64,000 bases of DNA. Source: Luteipulveratus mongoliensis. Its GTDB lineage: Bacteria; Actinomycetota; Actinomycetes; Actinomycetales; Dermatophilaceae. Below the pieces are notes generated by a model. That model did no database searches. It was given only the letters and a program-made list of their open reading frames with translations, and was not told the DNA's origin. Below, one piece after another: positions 42,945 to 52,165 of the stretch. Where the stretch lies: assembly GCF_001190945.1 (NCBI RefSeq), contig NZ_CP011112.1, forward strand, positions 186,001 through 250,000. Direction: 5' to 3'. A program made the translations under genes and the position numbers. The number at the start of each line of letters is the position of its first letter. The stretch's first letter is position 1.

Positions 42945-45080
42945 TCAGCGCTTGCGGTGGTCCCAGTGACGGAAACCGGCCGTACGAGCGGCCGCCTCGT
43001 CCTTGAACCAGACCTCCGCCTTGGTCGCCCGGTAGCTCGGGCTCTCCTCGGTGTGGAACAGCATCGAGTCGGTGTTGCCCTTGACGGTGTAGTCGCCAGA
43101 GGGAGCAGAACCATCCTCGTTGGGTGATGCCGCACCGGCACCGAACTGCTCGGTCAGCGGGTCCGGAGTCGAGGACTTGGCCTCGCCACCGTCCGCAGCC
43201 GAACCGGTGAGACCGGAGACGCCGGAAGCGCCGCCTGCCGCGCCAGCCGCGCCTGCGGCATCAGTCGTACCCGATGAGCCGGCCGCAGCGGCACGACGCT
43301 TGTGGTCCCACGGCTTGAAGCCGGCAGCCTCAGCCGCGGCCTCGTCCTTGAACCAGACCTCAGCGATCGTCGCCCGGTAGTTGGGTGACTTGTCCGAGTG
43401 GTAAAGCTCGGAGTCAAGGTTGCCCTTGATCGTGTAGTCACTCGACGGAGCAGCGCCACCCTCCTGGGGAGTCGCCGCACCCGCGCCGTACTTCTCGGTC
43501 AGCGGGTCCGGTGTGCTCGCCTTGGTGTCAACGAGACCAGCCGTGCCCGTGGCCGCCGCGTCCCCAGCCTTCGAGGAGCCGGCAGCCGAGGAGCCGCCGC
43601 CGTTACGACGCTTGTGGTCCCACGGCTTGAAGCCGGCAGCCTCAGCTGCAGCCTCGTCCTTGAACCAGACCTCAGCGATCGTCGCCCGGTAGCTCGGCGA
43701 CTTCTCCGAGTGGTAGAGCAGCGAGTCAGCGTTGCCCTTGATGGTGTAGTCGCTCGACGGAGCAGCGCCACCCTCCTTGGGCGATGCCGCACCGGCGCCG
43801 TACTTCTCGGTCAGCGGGTCCTTGCCCGACGACGCGGAGTCAGCACCCGACGCGAACAGCGTGGGGGTGTCGATCGTGTCGTCCTCATCGGAACCCTTCA
43901 CTGCCGCCGCACCAGCGCCGGCCGCACCAGCAGCACCCACGGCACCGGCTGCGGCAGTGGTGCCGCCGCCCGTGCTGGAGGAGGCACTGGAGCTCGCCGT
44001 ACCACCGGCACCACGACGCTTGTTGCGGTCCCAGTGCGCGAATCCTGCTGTCTCAGCAGCAGACTCGTCCTTGAACCACACCTCGGCCTTGGTGGCCTGG
44101 TAGCGCGGGCTGTCCTGCGTGTGGAACAGCATCGAGTCGGCGTTGCCCTTGATGACGTAGTCACCGGAGGGGGCGGAGCCGTCCTCCTTGGGCGATGCCG
44201 CACCGGCACCGAAGCGACCCACCATCGGGTCCTCGGCGTCCGCCTTCGGAGCGTCCGCCTTGACCGTGTCGGACTTCGGCGCTGCAGCGTCGACCTTGGA
44301 GGTCTCCGCCTTGTCGTCGCGGCCACCGGCCACGGCCGCGCCACCCACCGCACCGCCGGCCGCAGCTGCAGCCGTCGTACCGGCGAAGCCGTACGACGAA
44401 CTCGCCTTGGTGTCGGTCGTGGACGATGCGTCGGCGTCCGGCTTGACGACCGGGATGGCCGCCGTCGGTGCCTCGTGGTCGACGTCCGCCTCCGGCTTGA
44501 CCACCGGGATGGACGCGGTCGGGGCGTCGTTGTCGAACTTCTCGACCTCGGCGTCCTCGACCTCGATCGGGTGCAGCTTGTCGTCGACGTCGGAGTCGGA
44601 CGCCTTGTGGCGACCAGCGGCGAAGCCGGCGCCCGCGCCGACCACACCTGCTCCGGCAGCAGCCGTACCGGCACCGAGACCGGAGGCGTGCGCCTCGTGG
44701 TCCTGGTCGAACAGCTCGCCGTCCGGCGTCTTCACCTCGGGCTTGCGGATGTCGACGTCGGGCTTCTTGATGTCGACGTCCGGCTTCGTGACCTCAGGCG
44801 CCTTGACCTCGGGGGCCTTGACGTCCGGCTTCTTGACATCGACGTCCGGCTTCTCGACGTCGACCTTGCCGCGCTTGCCCTTGACGGCCGCTGCCGCACC
44901 GGCACCAACCGCGCCGGCCGCCGCGGCGCCCGCGCCGACCTTGAGGTTGCGCTCAGTGCGCGTGGTCGCGCGAGGCACCCGCTTGGTGACCTTCCGCACC
45001 AGCCACAGCCAGGTGAGAATCGCACCCAGCAGGAAGCTGATGAGCAGCCACAGCCATTCCTTACCCAAGAGCCAACCCAT
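42945..45080 (-). CDS. ArfC-like membrane protein with four sunset-type repeats
   Basis: 711 residues. N-terminal TM helix (about 5-25), a Lys/Pro/Asp-rich stretch of near-heptad repeats (KPDVDVKKPDVKAPEVKAPE.., about 72-125), an Ala/Val-rich low-complexity part, then four copies of a 70-residue module at about 285-355, 422-491, 525-592 and 640-710. Each reads FGAGAASPKEDGSAPSGDY.., then IKGNxDSxLxH, SPxYxATxAEVWFKDExAA and a GFxxWD ending. This is the sunset domain of ArfC variants; M. tuberculosis ArfC is much shorter. Function in the OmpATb (ArfA) system is unclear. ATG overlaps the preceding stop by one base. Confidence 0.8.
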   Translation of the reverse strand: MGWLLGKEWLWLLISFLLGAILTWLWLVRKVTKRVPRATTRTERNLKVGAGAAAAGAVGAGAAAAVKGKRGKVDVEKPDVDVKKPDVKAPEVKAPEVTKPDVDIKKPDVDIRKPEVKTPDGELFDQDHEAHASGLGAGTAAAGAGVVGAGAGFAAGRHKASDSDVDDKLHPIEVEDAEVEKFDNDAPTASIPVVKPEADVDHEAPTAAIPVVKPDADASSTTDTKASSSYGFAGTTAAAAAGGAVGGAAVAGGRDDKAETSKVDAAAPKSDTVKADAPKADAEDPMVGRFGAGAASPKEDGSAPSGDYVIKGNADSMLFHTQDSPRYQATKAEVWFKDESAAETAGFAHWDRNKRRGAGGTASSSASSSTGGGTTAAAGAVGAAGAAGAGAAAVKGSDEDDTIDTPTLFASGADSASSGKDPLTEKYGAGAASPKEGGAAPSSDYTIKGNADSLLYHSEKSPSYRATIAEVWFKDEAAAEAAGFKPWDHKRRNGGGSSAAGSSKAGDAAATGTAGLVDTKASTPDPLTEKYGAGAATPQEGGAAPSSDYTIKGNLDSELYHSDKSPNYRATIAEVWFKDEAAAEAAGFKPWDHKRRAAAAGSSGTTDAAGAAGAAGGASGVSGLTGSAADGGEAKSSTPDPLTEQFGAGAASPNEDGSAPSGDYTVKGNTDSMLFHTEESPSYRATKAEVWFKDEAAARTAGFRHWDHRKR

Positions 45081-45238
45081 CAGGATCGCCCTCCTTTGTC
45101 ATCGACGGCGTTCTCGAGGCCCTCGAATGCCTTGCGCTCGCTGGGCAGCAGCAGCACGGCCAGCAGCCATGCCACGAGCGCGCCCACGATGAACGCGATC
45201 AGCAGCCAGAACCAGGTCTGTCCGAACAACCAAGCCAT
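45080..45238 (-). CDS. arfB: ArfB-like small membrane protein
   Basis: 52 residues from ATG 45238, one base after the arfA-like stop. One long hydrophobic segment (FWLLIAFIVGALVAWLLAVL) after MAWLFGQTW, then a charged tail. The N-terminus resembles that of the ArfC-like protein (MGWLLGKEWLWLLISF), suggesting the two share origin. Identified mainly by position between ArfA- and ArfC-like genes. Confidence 0.7.
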   Translation of the reverse strand: MAWLFGQTWFWLLIAFIVGALVAWLLAVLLLPSERKAFEGLENAVDDKGGRS

Positions 45239-45239
45239 G

Positions 45240-46469
45240 TCAGCCTCCCACCGTGATCTCGACACGACGGTTGGCATCGCGGCCAGCCTGCGTGGTGTTC
45301 GGGGCAATCGGCTTGTCCTGACCGAAGCCCGTCGCGGTGATGTTGGCAGCGTTGACGCCCTTGCCGCTCAGGTAGGTGCGCACCGCGGAGGCGCGTCCCT
45401 GCGAGAGCCGCTTGTTGTTGGCGGCGCTACCGGTGTTGTCGGTGTAACCCGAGACGGTGACCTTCGCGTCCTTGCACGCCTTGACCGCGTCGGCAACCTT
45501 GTCGAGCGTCGGCTTCGACGTCGCGAGCAGCGTCGTCGAGTTGTCCGCGAAGACCGGGCTCTGACCCTTGACCAGCGTGGCGACCGTGGTGCTGACGGTC
45601 GCGCAGTCAGCGGCAGCAGCGCCGCCCTTGACGGTCAGCTGGTTGTCCACGGTGAGACCGGCGAACTGCTTGGTCGCAGCGTCGCCGGCAGCGGTCTTGG
45701 CTGCGTCGTCGGCAACCTCGCCGGTCAGCGTGACCTTGTCGTCGCCATAGGCGAGCTTGACGCCGTCAGCGGCCGGGAGAGTCCCGAGACCTGCCGTGAT
45801 CTTGGCAACGTCGGGAGCCGGAGCGCCCGCCGTGACCGTGACCTTGTCGACGACCTTCTTGTCGCCGGCGGCCTTGGTGGCCTCGTCAATGATCGACTTC
45901 TTGGTCGCCTCGTCGGGCACGACACCCTCGACGACGATCGAGTCACCCTCGTTGGTCAGCGTGAACGGACCGGCCGCAGCAGCAGGGCTGGACGCGGACT
46001 CGGACGGGCTCGGCGACTCGGTCGTCGGAGCAGGAGACGCAGTCTCGGTCGGAGCCGGAGCAGCTGCGCCGGCGCCCTTGACGTCTGCGACGCGTACGCC
46101 GTCGACGTCTTCGGCGATCTTCTTCGCCTTCGCGCTGTCGGCACCGGCCGGCAGCGTGATGGTGCCGTCGCGACCGTCGAAGTCAACCTTGGTCGGCGAA
46201 ATGCCTTGGCCCTTCAGGGCTTTGGTCGTATCGGCCTTCAGGTCGTCCTCGATGCCACCGCGACTGATGAGCGTCGCCAGCGCGGCCAGCAGCAGCGGGA
46301 CAGCCAGCAGAGCCAGCCACCACCAACCGCCCAGCCCGCGTCGAACGCGTTTGGTGACAGTGTCGTACTCGACTTCGTGGGTGGTGCGTGACGTGGACGA
46401 CGTCGAGCCATCCACCTTCCCGCGCCGATCAGCGTTGCTTCGCGACTGGGCGTCGCCTGTGGGATCCAC
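45240..46469 (-). CDS. arfA: OmpATb/ArfA-like protein: TM, BON repeats, OmpA domain
   Basis: 409 residues. Cytosolic N-terminus (about 1-47), TM helix (WWWLALLAVPLLLAALATLI, about 49-68), BON-like segments (about 75-130 and 165-290) separated by a Ser/Pro linker, then an OmpA C-terminal domain (about 300-409): VFADNSTTLLATSKPTLDKV, VTVSGYTDNTGSAANNKRLS, RASAVRTYL and NRRVEITV. Mycobacterial OmpATb with this architecture is linked to ammonia release and acid adaptation; the OmpA domain may bind peptidoglycan. First gene of arfA-arfB-arfC. Confidence 0.85.
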   Translation of the reverse strand: MDPTGDAQSRSNADRRGKVDGSTSSTSRTTHEVEYDTVTKRVRRGLGGWWWLALLAVPLLLAALATLISRGGIEDDLKADTTKALKGQGISPTKVDFDGRDGTITLPAGADSAKAKKIAEDVDGVRVADVKGAGAAAPAPTETASPAPTTESPSPSESASSPAAAAGPFTLTNEGDSIVVEGVVPDEATKKSIIDEATKAAGDKKVVDKVTVTAGAPAPDVAKITAGLGTLPAADGVKLAYGDDKVTLTGEVADDAAKTAAGDAATKQFAGLTVDNQLTVKGGAAAADCATVSTTVATLVKGQSPVFADNSTTLLATSKPTLDKVADAVKACKDAKVTVSGYTDNTGSAANNKRLSQGRASAVRTYLSGKGVNAANITATGFGQDKPIAPNTTQAGRDANRRVEITVGG

Positions 46470-46792
46470 AGCGATCTCCTCCGCTCTCAGGAATCAGGCA
46501 TACGGGAACCTAGGAGGTCCCGCTCGGCCTGGCGACTCTCGAATGCAGCAATTCGCGGTATCGATCTGGCGATTTACCAAGACTTGATGCCTTCGTGACT
46601 CATTGACCGGAGACATCATGTCGGCTCCACAGGGTCGTGTCGACGTTCCAGACCGACCAATTCCCAACGAATTACGAGATTTTGGTAACGCTGTACACCG
46701 TTGACGCGATCGCGGGTCGCGTCCGGGCATCACGAACTGGACGAATCGTCGTACGACGTCCGTCTGCGTGCCGCGCCGCGGTCAGCCGGCGT
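46470..46792. other. Intergenic region upstream of arf operon
   Basis: 323 bases, visibly less GC-rich than its surroundings (for example 46660-46700). It should hold the arf promoter on the minus strand. Apart from the short open frame at 46618-46704 I see no gene, repeat or clear hairpin. Confidence 0.6.
46618..46704 (+). CDS. Possible 28-residue small protein
   Basis: ATG 46618 preceded by CCGGAGAC (GGAG 8-11 bases upstream), coding 28 residues (SAPQGRVDVPDRPIPNELRD..) before TGA. Soluble and with no recognised motif. A short frame with a good ribosome-binding site could arise by chance. Confidence 0.2.
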   Translation: MSAPQGRVDVPDRPIPNELRDFGNAVHR

Positions 46793-48214
46793 TCACTCGT
46801 TGATCCGCCGGAACGGCACCGCCTCTTCGATCTGCAGGGCGGTCTCCAGCAGCAGAGCGTCTGCTCCGCGACGTGCCGAGAGCATGGCGCCGAGCGGTAG
46901 CCCGTCGCGAGTTTGCGCGGTAGGCAACGAGATTGACGGTGCGCCGGTCGCGTTGTGCAGGGGCGTGAACCCGCAGTAGTCGAGGACTCGACCGAAGGCT
47001 TCCTCCCACGGGAGCGTCGGGTCGAGGTAGCCGAGCCGTGGCGTCGTGTGACAGAGCACGGGCGACAGGACGAGGTCGACGTCGCCGAAGCTGCGCTCGT
47101 ACTGACGCCCCGACGCGGCGAGCCGACTGATGTACGCCGGTGCGCGCCAAAGGCGTCGGCGCGCATGGGCGGCGAGCCCCAGAGTCATCGGCTCCAGCTG
47201 CGACGAGTCGAAGGAGGAGCCGAACACGAGGCGGCCGGTGTCCTTGACCGACATGGCGAGCATCGACCAGTAGTCGACGAAGTCGGTCTTGAAGCTGGTC
47301 GGCACGTCCGGCACGTAGGGCTCGATCCGGTGACCCAGGCCTTCGAGCGTGGATGCGAGCTCCTGCAACGCTGTTCGCGTCTCGTCGTCGGTCGCGGGTG
47401 CGAAGGGCGAGTCAAGGGTCAGACCGATCCGCAGGGGTCGGTCGAGGGGGCGGTCGACCAGTCCGACACCGGGCAATCGCGTGTTGCGGTAGGTCTTTTC
47501 GGCCTCGGCGTAGAACAGCGCCGTGTCCCGCACGCTGCGCGTCAGCACCCCGTCGCTGATGATCCGCACCGGCATCGATGCCGCCGCTTCACCCATGCGC
47601 AACCGACCGCGGGTCGGTTTGAGACCGACGAGCCCGCACACGGCGGCGGGGATGCGGATCGAGCCGCCACCGTCGTTGCCGTGCGCGATCGGCACGACGC
47701 CGGCGGCCACATAGGCCGCCGAACCACCGGACGAACCGCCCGCCGAGTGGTCGGTGTGCCAAGGGTTGTGCACGACGGTGCCATCGACCCGCTCGGTCGT
47801 CGGGATCCACCCGAACTCCGGCATCCGGGACGTGCCGATCGGGATGACTCCGGTCTGCAAGATCTGCGCGACGATCTTGCCGTCGGACTTCTGCGGGGTG
47901 CGCGAGAGGGCGTGTGACCCCTCCGTCATCGGCGCTCCCGCGACCGGCACGTTGTCCTTGAAAAGGCTTGGTACGCCTGCGAGTCCGCCGGCACGCGTCA
48001 TCTGAGCGCGCGCCCGAGCACGGTCGAAGTCCTGGAACTCCAGAGCAGTGAGTCGTGACTCCACAGCACCGCTGCGCGCGATCGCGGCGTCGACAGCCTC
48101 CTGAGCGGAGATCTGCCCAGCACGAATCAGCTCTGCGACACCGGTGGCGTCGTGCTCGCCGAGCGCATCGTCGGTGAAGGCGTGGACGCGTGTGTCGACC
48201 CGAGTTTCAGTCAT
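46793..48214 (-). CDS. Amidase signature family enzyme
   Basis: 473 residues. Ser-cisSer-Lys triad: PSLFKDNVPVAGAP (about 82-95, Lys), HSAGGSSGGSAAYVAAGVVP (about 153-172, the cis-Ser and nucleophile Ser), and DGGGSIRIPAAVCGLVGLKP (about 177-196). Hydrolyses an amide bond; specificity unknown. The 3' end is 323 bases from the arf operon start, on the same strand. Confidence 0.92.
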   Translation of the reverse strand: MTETRVDTRVHAFTDDALGEHDATGVAELIRAGQISAQEAVDAAIARSGAVESRLTALEFQDFDRARARAQMTRAGGLAGVPSLFKDNVPVAGAPMTEGSHALSRTPQKSDGKIVAQILQTGVIPIGTSRMPEFGWIPTTERVDGTVVHNPWHTDHSAGGSSGGSAAYVAAGVVPIAHGNDGGGSIRIPAAVCGLVGLKPTRGRLRMGEAAASMPVRIISDGVLTRSVRDTALFYAEAEKTYRNTRLPGVGLVDRPLDRPLRIGLTLDSPFAPATDDETRTALQELASTLEGLGHRIEPYVPDVPTSFKTDFVDYWSMLAMSVKDTGRLVFGSSFDSSQLEPMTLGLAAHARRRLWRAPAYISRLAASGRQYERSFGDVDLVLSPVLCHTTPRLGYLDPTLPWEEAFGRVLDYCGFTPLHNATGAPSISLPTAQTRDGLPLGAMLSARRGADALLLETALQIEEAVPFRRINE

Positions 48215-48308
48215 GGCGCCTCAAGTTACTCCCGAGTCAGTCCGTTGGGAACGTTCCGAGGCGACGATCTCGCCGGGCGGTCCGGCGGAGGTCGCCTAGC
48301 ATCAGGAG

Positions 48309-49130
48309 GTGGGATCGGCCAGCACCCTCCTCAGGCACCGGCTCCAGCGGGAGCAGCGGCGCCTGGTGCGTGCTGAGCCCGGCGTCAGATCCGGTGCCGA
48401 TCCTGAGGATCTCCACGACTTTCGCGTGTCCGTACGCCGGTCGCGAGCCTTGATCCGCTCCTCTCGCGGAGCCGTCCGGCCGAGCCTTCAACCACTCGCA
48501 CGCGAGCTGCGTTGGCTGGCGCGGACGACGTCGCCCGTGCGAGACCTTGACGTCACGATCGCCCAGGTGCAGTCCCGGATCCCGGGCCTCGGACCGGACC
48601 GGTCCGCGGGGCCGGTCCTCCTCGCGATCCTCGACGCCGACCTCACGAGCCGCCGAGCCGACCTGACCAACGCCCTCTCCAGCGACCGCTACACCGAGCT
48701 CGCTGACCACTTCCGCGACAAGGTGGCGTCGATCAGGATCGTGGGTACCGCGTCCTGGGCCGAGGACGCGAGCCGCACGGAGCTCGCCCGCCTGCGGGGG
48801 ACGTACGGGACGCTCGGTCGCGAGCCGACCGACCACAAGCTGCACGATCTGCGGATCGCGGTGAAGCACGCCCGCTACTCGCTCGACCTGGTCGGCGACG
48901 CGCACACGAAACCCCTGGCGCGAGCGCTGAAGTCGTTGCAGATGCAGCTCGGCGACCACCAGGATGCCGTCGTGTGCGAGGAGCTCGTCCGCGCGGCAGC
49001 CACGCCCGAGACGCTGCTGGCCGGCCGCATCATCGAGCACCAGCACCAGCGACGTGCGGTCGTACGAGCTGCGTTGCCCGACGCGTGGGATGCGGTCGAA
49101 CGGGCTGCGCCTGGCGTGAGCTTCCTCTAG
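48309..49130 (+). CDS. CHAD-domain protein
   Basis: 273 residues, two CHAD halves. HDFRVSVRRSRALIRS (about 36-51) and HDLRIAVKHARYSLDL (about 179-194) are the conserved His/Arg-rich helices, which in family members bind polyphosphate. No CYTH domain is fused. GTG 48309 abuts AGGAG too closely for an ideal ribosome site, so the exact start is uncertain; a later GTG is possible. Confidence 0.85.
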   Translation: MGSASTLLRHRLQREQRRLVRAEPGVRSGADPEDLHDFRVSVRRSRALIRSSRGAVRPSLQPLARELRWLARTTSPVRDLDVTIAQVQSRIPGLGPDRSAGPVLLAILDADLTSRRADLTNALSSDRYTELADHFRDKVASIRIVGTASWAEDASRTELARLRGTYGTLGREPTDHKLHDLRIAVKHARYSLDLVGDAHTKPLARALKSLQMQLGDHQDAVVCEELVRAAATPETLLAGRIIEHQHQRRAVVRAALPDAWDAVERAAPGVSFL

Positions 49131-49171
49131 CGTGACCGGCACGTCACCCCAGGTGCCCTAGAGGAGGCTGT

Positions 49172-50590
49172 GTGCGAACGCCGTTGTCCGGCAACGGAAT
49201 CGCCCGACTCGTCGGATTCCTCGTCTGTGTCGAGCTCGCGAGTGGAGTGCTGCAGGGCTACTACACGCCGCTCTACACCGACATCGCGCGACACCTGTCG
49301 ATCCACGACGCAGACGTCAACTGGTTCGAGGCCGCCCAGCTGGTCGTCTCAGCACTCCTCGTACCTCTCCTCGCGAGGCTCGGCGACATCGTCGGTCACC
49401 GCACGGTGCTGCTCTGGTCAACCGCCGCGACAGCTGCCGCGTCCTGGTGCGTGGCCATCGCGCCGAGCTTCGGCACCTTCCTCGTCGCGTGGGCGCTGCA
49501 AGGCTTCTACGTCGTGTGGCTCCCCCTGGAGATCGCCATCATCCACGGACGGACCAAAGGCGACGCGCGTCGTACGAGAGTGGGCGCCGGAGTGCTCGTC
49601 GCCGCCCTCGAGGTCGGCGTGATCCTCGGTGCCGGTGTCGCCGGCGCGCTCGCCGGCGGTCCACCGATGACGGTCATCCTCGCGATGCCGGCTGTGGCCG
49701 TCTCGCTGTCGTTCGTCGCGGTGTGGTTCGGGGTCGGGGCATCCGAACAGCGCGGTGGCGGCACCGTCGACTGGGTCGGCTTCGTTCACCTCACCGGAGC
49801 TCTCGCGTTGATGATGGCCGGCCTGATCCTGCTGCGGCTCCAGGGCACCGGCAGCGTCTGGCCGTGGTTGGTGATCCTGGGCGGGGCAGCGCTGACCGGC
49901 CCGTTCGTCCGGCACGAGCTGAGGGTGGCTGAGCCGTTGGTGGACATGCGGGTTCTCGGCCAGCGTGAGCAGTGGCCCCTGCAGCTGACGGCCGGCCTCT
50001 TCGGAGCGTCCGTGCTGGGCGCCCAGATCCCTCTGTCGACATACGCCCGCACCGATCCGGCCGAGACCGGCTACGGCCTGGACGCGTCCGCGGGCATGGT
50101 CTCGGTGCTCGTGGCGGCGTACGTCCTCGCGATGGCTCTGGGCGCGGGACTGCTGCCCTGGGCGGCCGCGCGTCTCGGCCCCCGGATCACGCTCGTCGGC
50201 GGCTGTGGACTGGTCGGTCTCGGTTATCTGCTGTTCCTGCCGTGGCACGACCACCTGGCCAACCTGCTCGCGAACATGCTGCTCGTCGGTGTCGGCTCCG
50301 GTGTCCTCGTGGCTGCTCTGCCGGCCGCGGCGGCGGCTGCTGCGCCCATCACCCGGACCGGCTTCGCGACCGGAATGACCAACACCACCAAGACGATTGG
50401 CGGTGCGGTGGCCTCGTCGGTCTTCGCGATCGCGCTGGCGTCGACGGGTTCACTCGATGAGCCGTCCGACCATGCGCCGCTGCACGGCTACTACGTCGTC
50501 TGGTCCGTCTGCGCGGCCACCGCCCTGGCCGCCGGCATCACCCTCCTGCTCTCCAGGACCCGCACTCCAGCCGTCCCGCTGGTCGAGTAG
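49172..50590 (+). CDS. MFS drug-efflux-type transporter
   Basis: 472 residues from GTG 49172, about 14 helices as in EmrB/QacA-type (DHA2) exporters; motif A-like ARLGDIVGHRTVL (about 70-82). The sixth to eighth helices flank GVGASEQRGGGTVDWVGF. Likely efflux of a small molecule. The last residues PLVE and TAG stop are provided by the dispersed repeat head. Confidence 0.82.
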   Translation: MRTPLSGNGIARLVGFLVCVELASGVLQGYYTPLYTDIARHLSIHDADVNWFEAAQLVVSALLVPLLARLGDIVGHRTVLLWSTAATAAASWCVAIAPSFGTFLVAWALQGFYVVWLPLEIAIIHGRTKGDARRTRVGAGVLVAALEVGVILGAGVAGALAGGPPMTVILAMPAVAVSLSFVAVWFGVGASEQRGGGTVDWVGFVHLTGALALMMAGLILLRLQGTGSVWPWLVILGGAALTGPFVRHELRVAEPLVDMRVLGQREQWPLQLTAGLFGASVLGAQIPLSTYARTDPAETGYGLDASAGMVSVLVAAYVLAMALGAGLLPWAAARLGPRITLVGGCGLVGLGYLLFLPWHDHLANLLANMLLVGVGSGVLVAALPAAAAAAAPITRTGFATGMTNTTKTIGGAVASSVFAIALASTGSLDEPSDHAPLHGYYVVWSVCAATALAAGITLLLSRTRTPAVPLVE

Positions 50591-50642
50591 GCGAGGCGCT
50601 ACCAGCGAGGTCGGGCTCAACCCGCGAGGTCGGGCTCAACCC
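50576..50642. repeat. Dispersed repeat fragment plus tandem 19-mers
   Basis: Head CCGCTGGTCGAGTAGGCGAG folding back with CTACCAGCG (50576-50607), followed by two exact 19-base copies of GCGAGGTCGGGCTCAACCC (50605-50623, 50624-50642). Confidence 0.75.
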
Positions 50643-50704
50643 GCGGTGGCGGCGAGAGTGCCCCACTGGCCGGGGCGCGTCGCAGCGAAGGGGTGTCGTC
50701 GGAG

Positions 50705-50741
50705 ACTGTGCACTGCCCCACGAGGTGGGGCAGTGCACAGT
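50705..50741. terminator. Hairpin between convergent genes
   Basis: ACTGTGCACTGCCCCAC / GAG / GTGGGGCAGTGCACAGT, perfect 17-bp stem. Lies in the 241-base gap between the MFS and DUF805 genes and probably terminates one or both. A TGGTTGAGCCGGCGGAG fragment of the variant repeat follows at 50810-50830. Confidence 0.7.
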
Positions 50742-50831
50742 GCGCGCACCACTACGTCCAAAGACTTGCGCCCCATCACATGGGGCACGCGACGAGTGGT
50801 CACATCGCTGGTTGAGCCGGCGGAGCGTGGC

Positions 50832-51218
50832 TCAGCCGGCGGCGGGGAGGGCTCGCTCTCCGGCCTTGGGGTCGGGTCCGTGCTCGTTCGGGTGCGGGTC
50901 CCCTTCCTTGATCCAGAACAGGATCAGCACGATGAACCCGATGACCGGGATCAGGCCGATGAGCACCCACCAACCGGACCGGTTCGTGTCGTGCAGTCGT
51001 CGCACGGCAACGCCCAGACTGGGCAGGAAGACGGCCAGCGCGTACAGGCCGGCCAGGAGCCCGCCCCCGTTGCCGAAGTCCGTCCCGATGATCTTGTCGA
51101 CGATCGACAGCACGATCGAGATGATCCAGTTGATCAGGGTGTACATCCAAAATTCCTTGCGGCGTGCGCGGCCGCTGAAGTCCACGTATCTCTTGATGAC
51201 CGATGTGTAGTAGTCCAC
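50832..51218 (-). CDS. DUF805 membrane protein
   Basis: 128 residues from GTG 51218 with GGGAGGAG upstream. DUF805 pattern: YVDFSGRARRKEFWMYTLIN (about 11-30), several helices, SLGVAVRRLHDTNRSGWWVL (about 67-86) and a polar tail. Function of the family is unknown. Confidence 0.9.
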   Translation of the reverse strand: MDYYTSVIKRYVDFSGRARRKEFWMYTLINWIISIVLSIVDKIIGTDFGNGGGLLAGLYALAVFLPSLGVAVRRLHDTNRSGWWVLIGLIPVIGFIVLILFWIKEGDPHPNEHGPDPKAGERALPAAG

Positions 51219-51294
51219 GACTACTCCTCCCTTGGGTTGCCCCTCATCGGGAGCCTTGCGCCCGCGGGAGACCGCGTCAAGGACCGGAGGGCGC

Positions 51295-52074
51295 TCAGCC
51301 AGCCGGGTCGGTGAGGCGACGACGCAGCTGCTCCAGGTCCTCGTCAGACCAGCCCGTCGCCTTGAGGAACGCGGGCACGGAGCCGGCGGTCCGGCGTACG
51401 GCATCGAGGAGTCGGGGGATCGTCTCCGGGTCGGGGATGTGGTCGGACATCGGGCGGTCCCGGAGGTTGTCGGCGTACGCCGGTGTCGCCTGGAGGCGTT
51501 CGACGATCCCCTCGATCCGCTCCGTGGTCGCGAGGTAGTCCGCGGTGACGTCCTCATCGCTGACGCCGACTGCCGAAAGTGCAAGCGCGACAACGGTTCC
51601 CGTGCGGTCCTTGCCCGCCGCACAGTGCACGACGGCAGCACCCTCGGCGCGGGCGACGACCCTCAGCGCGTCCGACACGGAGTCAGGCCGCTCGGCGAGG
51701 TAGCCGAGATAGTGGCTCGTCCAGTGGTTGTCGTCGCGTTCTTCCTCGACCCGGTCGGCCCACGGGAGCACCAGTGCGTCCTCGACCGCGATGTCGTCAT
51801 CGGCGAAGAGCGAGTGGTGGTGATGCGTGAGCGACTCCAGGTCGATGAGCGGCCCGGGCCCGGTCATCTGGAGCTCGGCCTTGCTGCGCAGGTCGACGAT
51901 GTCGGTCACGCCGTGCTCGAGGAGCGTCTCGATATCGGCGTCCGTGAGCTCCTGCAGGTTGTCCGAGCGCACGAGTCGGCCGGGCTGGATCTGGCCGCCG
52001 TCCTGCGTGGGGAGACCGCCGAGGTCACGCATATTGGCCAGTCCGTCGAGGTCGATCCAGGCAGGCTTCGTCAC
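51295..52074 (-). CDS. Tyrosine/lipid phosphatase, PtpB-like
   Basis: 259 residues. NMRDLGGLPT (about 14-23), LVRSDNLQELTDADIETL (about 34), VTDIVDLRSKAE (about 56-67), P-loop VVHCAAGKDRTGTVVALAL (about 148-166; CxxxxxR with Lys-Asp as in PtpB/lipid phosphatases), and IPRLLDAVRR. Dephosphorylates phosphotyrosine and possibly phosphoinositides; actinobacterial PtpB is secreted in mycobacteria, but no signal is seen here. Confidence 0.9.
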   Translation of the reverse strand: MTKPAWIDLDGLANMRDLGGLPTQDGGQIQPGRLVRSDNLQELTDADIETLLEHGVTDIVDLRSKAELQMTGPGPLIDLESLTHHHHSLFADDDIAVEDALVLPWADRVEEERDDNHWTSHYLGYLAERPDSVSDALRVVARAEGAAVVHCAAGKDRTGTVVALALSAVGVSDEDVTADYLATTERIEGIVERLQATPAYADNLRDRPMSDHIPDPETIPRLLDAVRRTAGSVPAFLKATGWSDEDLEQLRRRLTDPAG

Positions 52075-52165
52075 GCATCCAGGGTAGGTGTGTGCCGCCG
52101 GGCCACCCGCAGCGCGTTACGTTGGTCGCGATGTCATCACCCACGCCTGCCCTGGCCGCGCTGAC

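Noticed and set aside
43398-46391. 997-codon rightward open frame
   Set aside because: Arg/Gly/Val-rich antisense shadow of the arfABC genes created by their biased codon use.
50577-50830. Possible degraded gene in the MFS-DUF805 gap
   Set aside because: The gap is accounted for by repeat fragments, tandem 19-mers and a hairpin. No frame shows family resemblance.
52081-52165. TPP riboswitch before thiE
   Set aside because: Neither the CTGAGA nor the ACCTGA conserved elements is present in the short leader.
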